Positions 20,973 to 21,237 of a stretch of 21,237 bases of DNA are shown here, piece by piece. Source of the DNA: an uncultured Clostridium sp. GTDB taxonomy: Bacteria; Bacillota; Clostridia; TANB77; CAG-508. Made by a program: the position numbers and the translations under genes. The stretch covers positions 1 to 21,237 of the forward strand of contig CAMMEP010000020.1 of the NCBI GenBank assembly GCA_946495905.1. Reading direction: 5' to 3'. The stretch's first letter is position 1, and the number at the start of each line of letters is the position of its first letter. The notes under the pieces are model-generated. The model worked only from the letters and a program-made list of their open reading frames with translations. It did not search any database and had not been told where the DNA came from.

Positions 20973-21024
20973 ATAGGGACAGGCATATTTGTGGAAAAAA
21001 GTGGACAAATATGCCTGTTCCTAT
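20973..21024. repeat. GGGACAG repeat copy 3, hairpin after spoIIQ
   Basis: ATAGGGACAGGCATATTTGT (20973-20992) is complementary to 21005-21024 at 19 of 20 positions, with a G-T wobble at the mismatch and a 12-base loop. The outer GGGACAGGC is shared with the copy at 4579; the inner part is private. There is no T tract, but it may still help end the spoIIQ transcript. Confidence 0.75.
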
Positions 21025-21032
21025 TATCCCTA

Positions 21033-21060
21033 ATTTGGAAATTTTGCTTTGAAAATTAGG
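21033..21060. other. Small hairpin before repeat copy 2
   Basis: CCTAATTT and AAATTAGG (8 bp) bracket a short A/T-rich loop, just before the repeated leader. Possibly a weak terminator. Confidence 0.35.
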
Positions 21061-21074
21061 AAAATAAAAATTTT

Positions 21075-21237
21075 AAAAAACTATTGCAAAAATAAAACTG
21101 TTAGTATAGAATAAAAATATACTTAAAGCATAAAATGACAAAGTACAAGGAGGTAGTATTAATCAAATAATATAATGAATAGGTGTGATATTCTTTGAAA
21201 CGAAAAAGTATTAATAATACCAAAAGTACTTTGAAGT
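21075..21237 (+). repeat. Direct repeat copy 2 (cut by the window end)
   Basis: It matches 58-221 with about nine substitutions and one indel; the final ~50 bases are identical. The promoter (TTGCAA, 17 bases, TAGAAT) is kept. By analogy with copy 1, a second prepilin-like/DGR-target gene or a related cassette may start a few hundred bases beyond the window. Confidence 0.85.

Noticed and set aside
1..21237. CRISPR array
   Set aside because: The repeats seen are isolated pairs or triplets without regular spacing or spacers, and no cas gene is present.

Overview
The window looks like chromosome from an AT-rich, spore-forming member of the Bacillota, most likely an uncultured (gut-type) Clostridia. 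The evidence is a strongly A/T-biased sequence, good Shine-Dalgarno sites with frequent TTG and GTG starts, a complete spoIIA (sigma-F) operon with spoIID and spoIIQ, spoVG behind a textbook sigma-H promoter, whiA, and a 6S-type RNA. No rRNA, tRNA, CRISPR array, transposase, integrase or reverse transcriptase gene was seen.

Layout. Bases 1-2000 hold a locus for a prepilin-like protein with a C-terminal formylglycine-generating/C-type-lectin-like domain. Its GC-rich tail has the signature of the variable region (VR) of a diversity-generating retroelement (DGR). The tail carries a one-base frameshift, and no reverse transcriptase or template repeat is present, so any mutagenesis must act in trans. 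The roughly 164-bp leader (58-221) recurs at the right edge (21075-21237), suggesting another such cassette just outside. Bases 2000-2655 contain a tandem Spo0A-box/promoter arrangement with no gene behind it and the 6S RNA. Bases 2655-10816 are mostly housekeeping genes (prmC, whiA, hemW, a GT51 transglycosylase, murC, spoVG, asnS) plus one unrecognised gene. Bases 11001-13032 carry small accessory genes (a membrane protein, a helical protein and an acetyltransferase).

Bases 13127-15290 are the most interesting coding region: two overlapping radical SAM/SPASM enzymes followed by a 23-residue ORF with a strong ribosome binding site and a Cys-Gly-Cys end. This looks like a minimal, PqqA-sized RiPP or peptide-cofactor system that I cannot assign to a named family. 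A RelB/YafQ-like toxin-antitoxin pair with a frameshifted toxin and a Cys-rich amidohydrolase follow. Bases 17418-20961 form the sporulation block spoIIAA-spoIIAB-sigF-spoIID-spoIIQ, with a GGGGACAG repeat hairpin placed inside the spoIIA operon.

The intergenic DNA is unusually rich in structured repeats. Two elements (8224-8416 and 11890-12070) share ends and a core, but each has its own perfect 29-31-bp inverted arms of unrelated sequence. Two other elements (4451-4576 and 16031-16160) share a motif and a hairpin plan and both abut stop codons. A further long hairpin lies in the leader of the pilin-like gene, and three GGGACAG repeats are dispersed. Covariation of this kind implies selection on a folded RNA or extruded DNA rather than on primary sequence.
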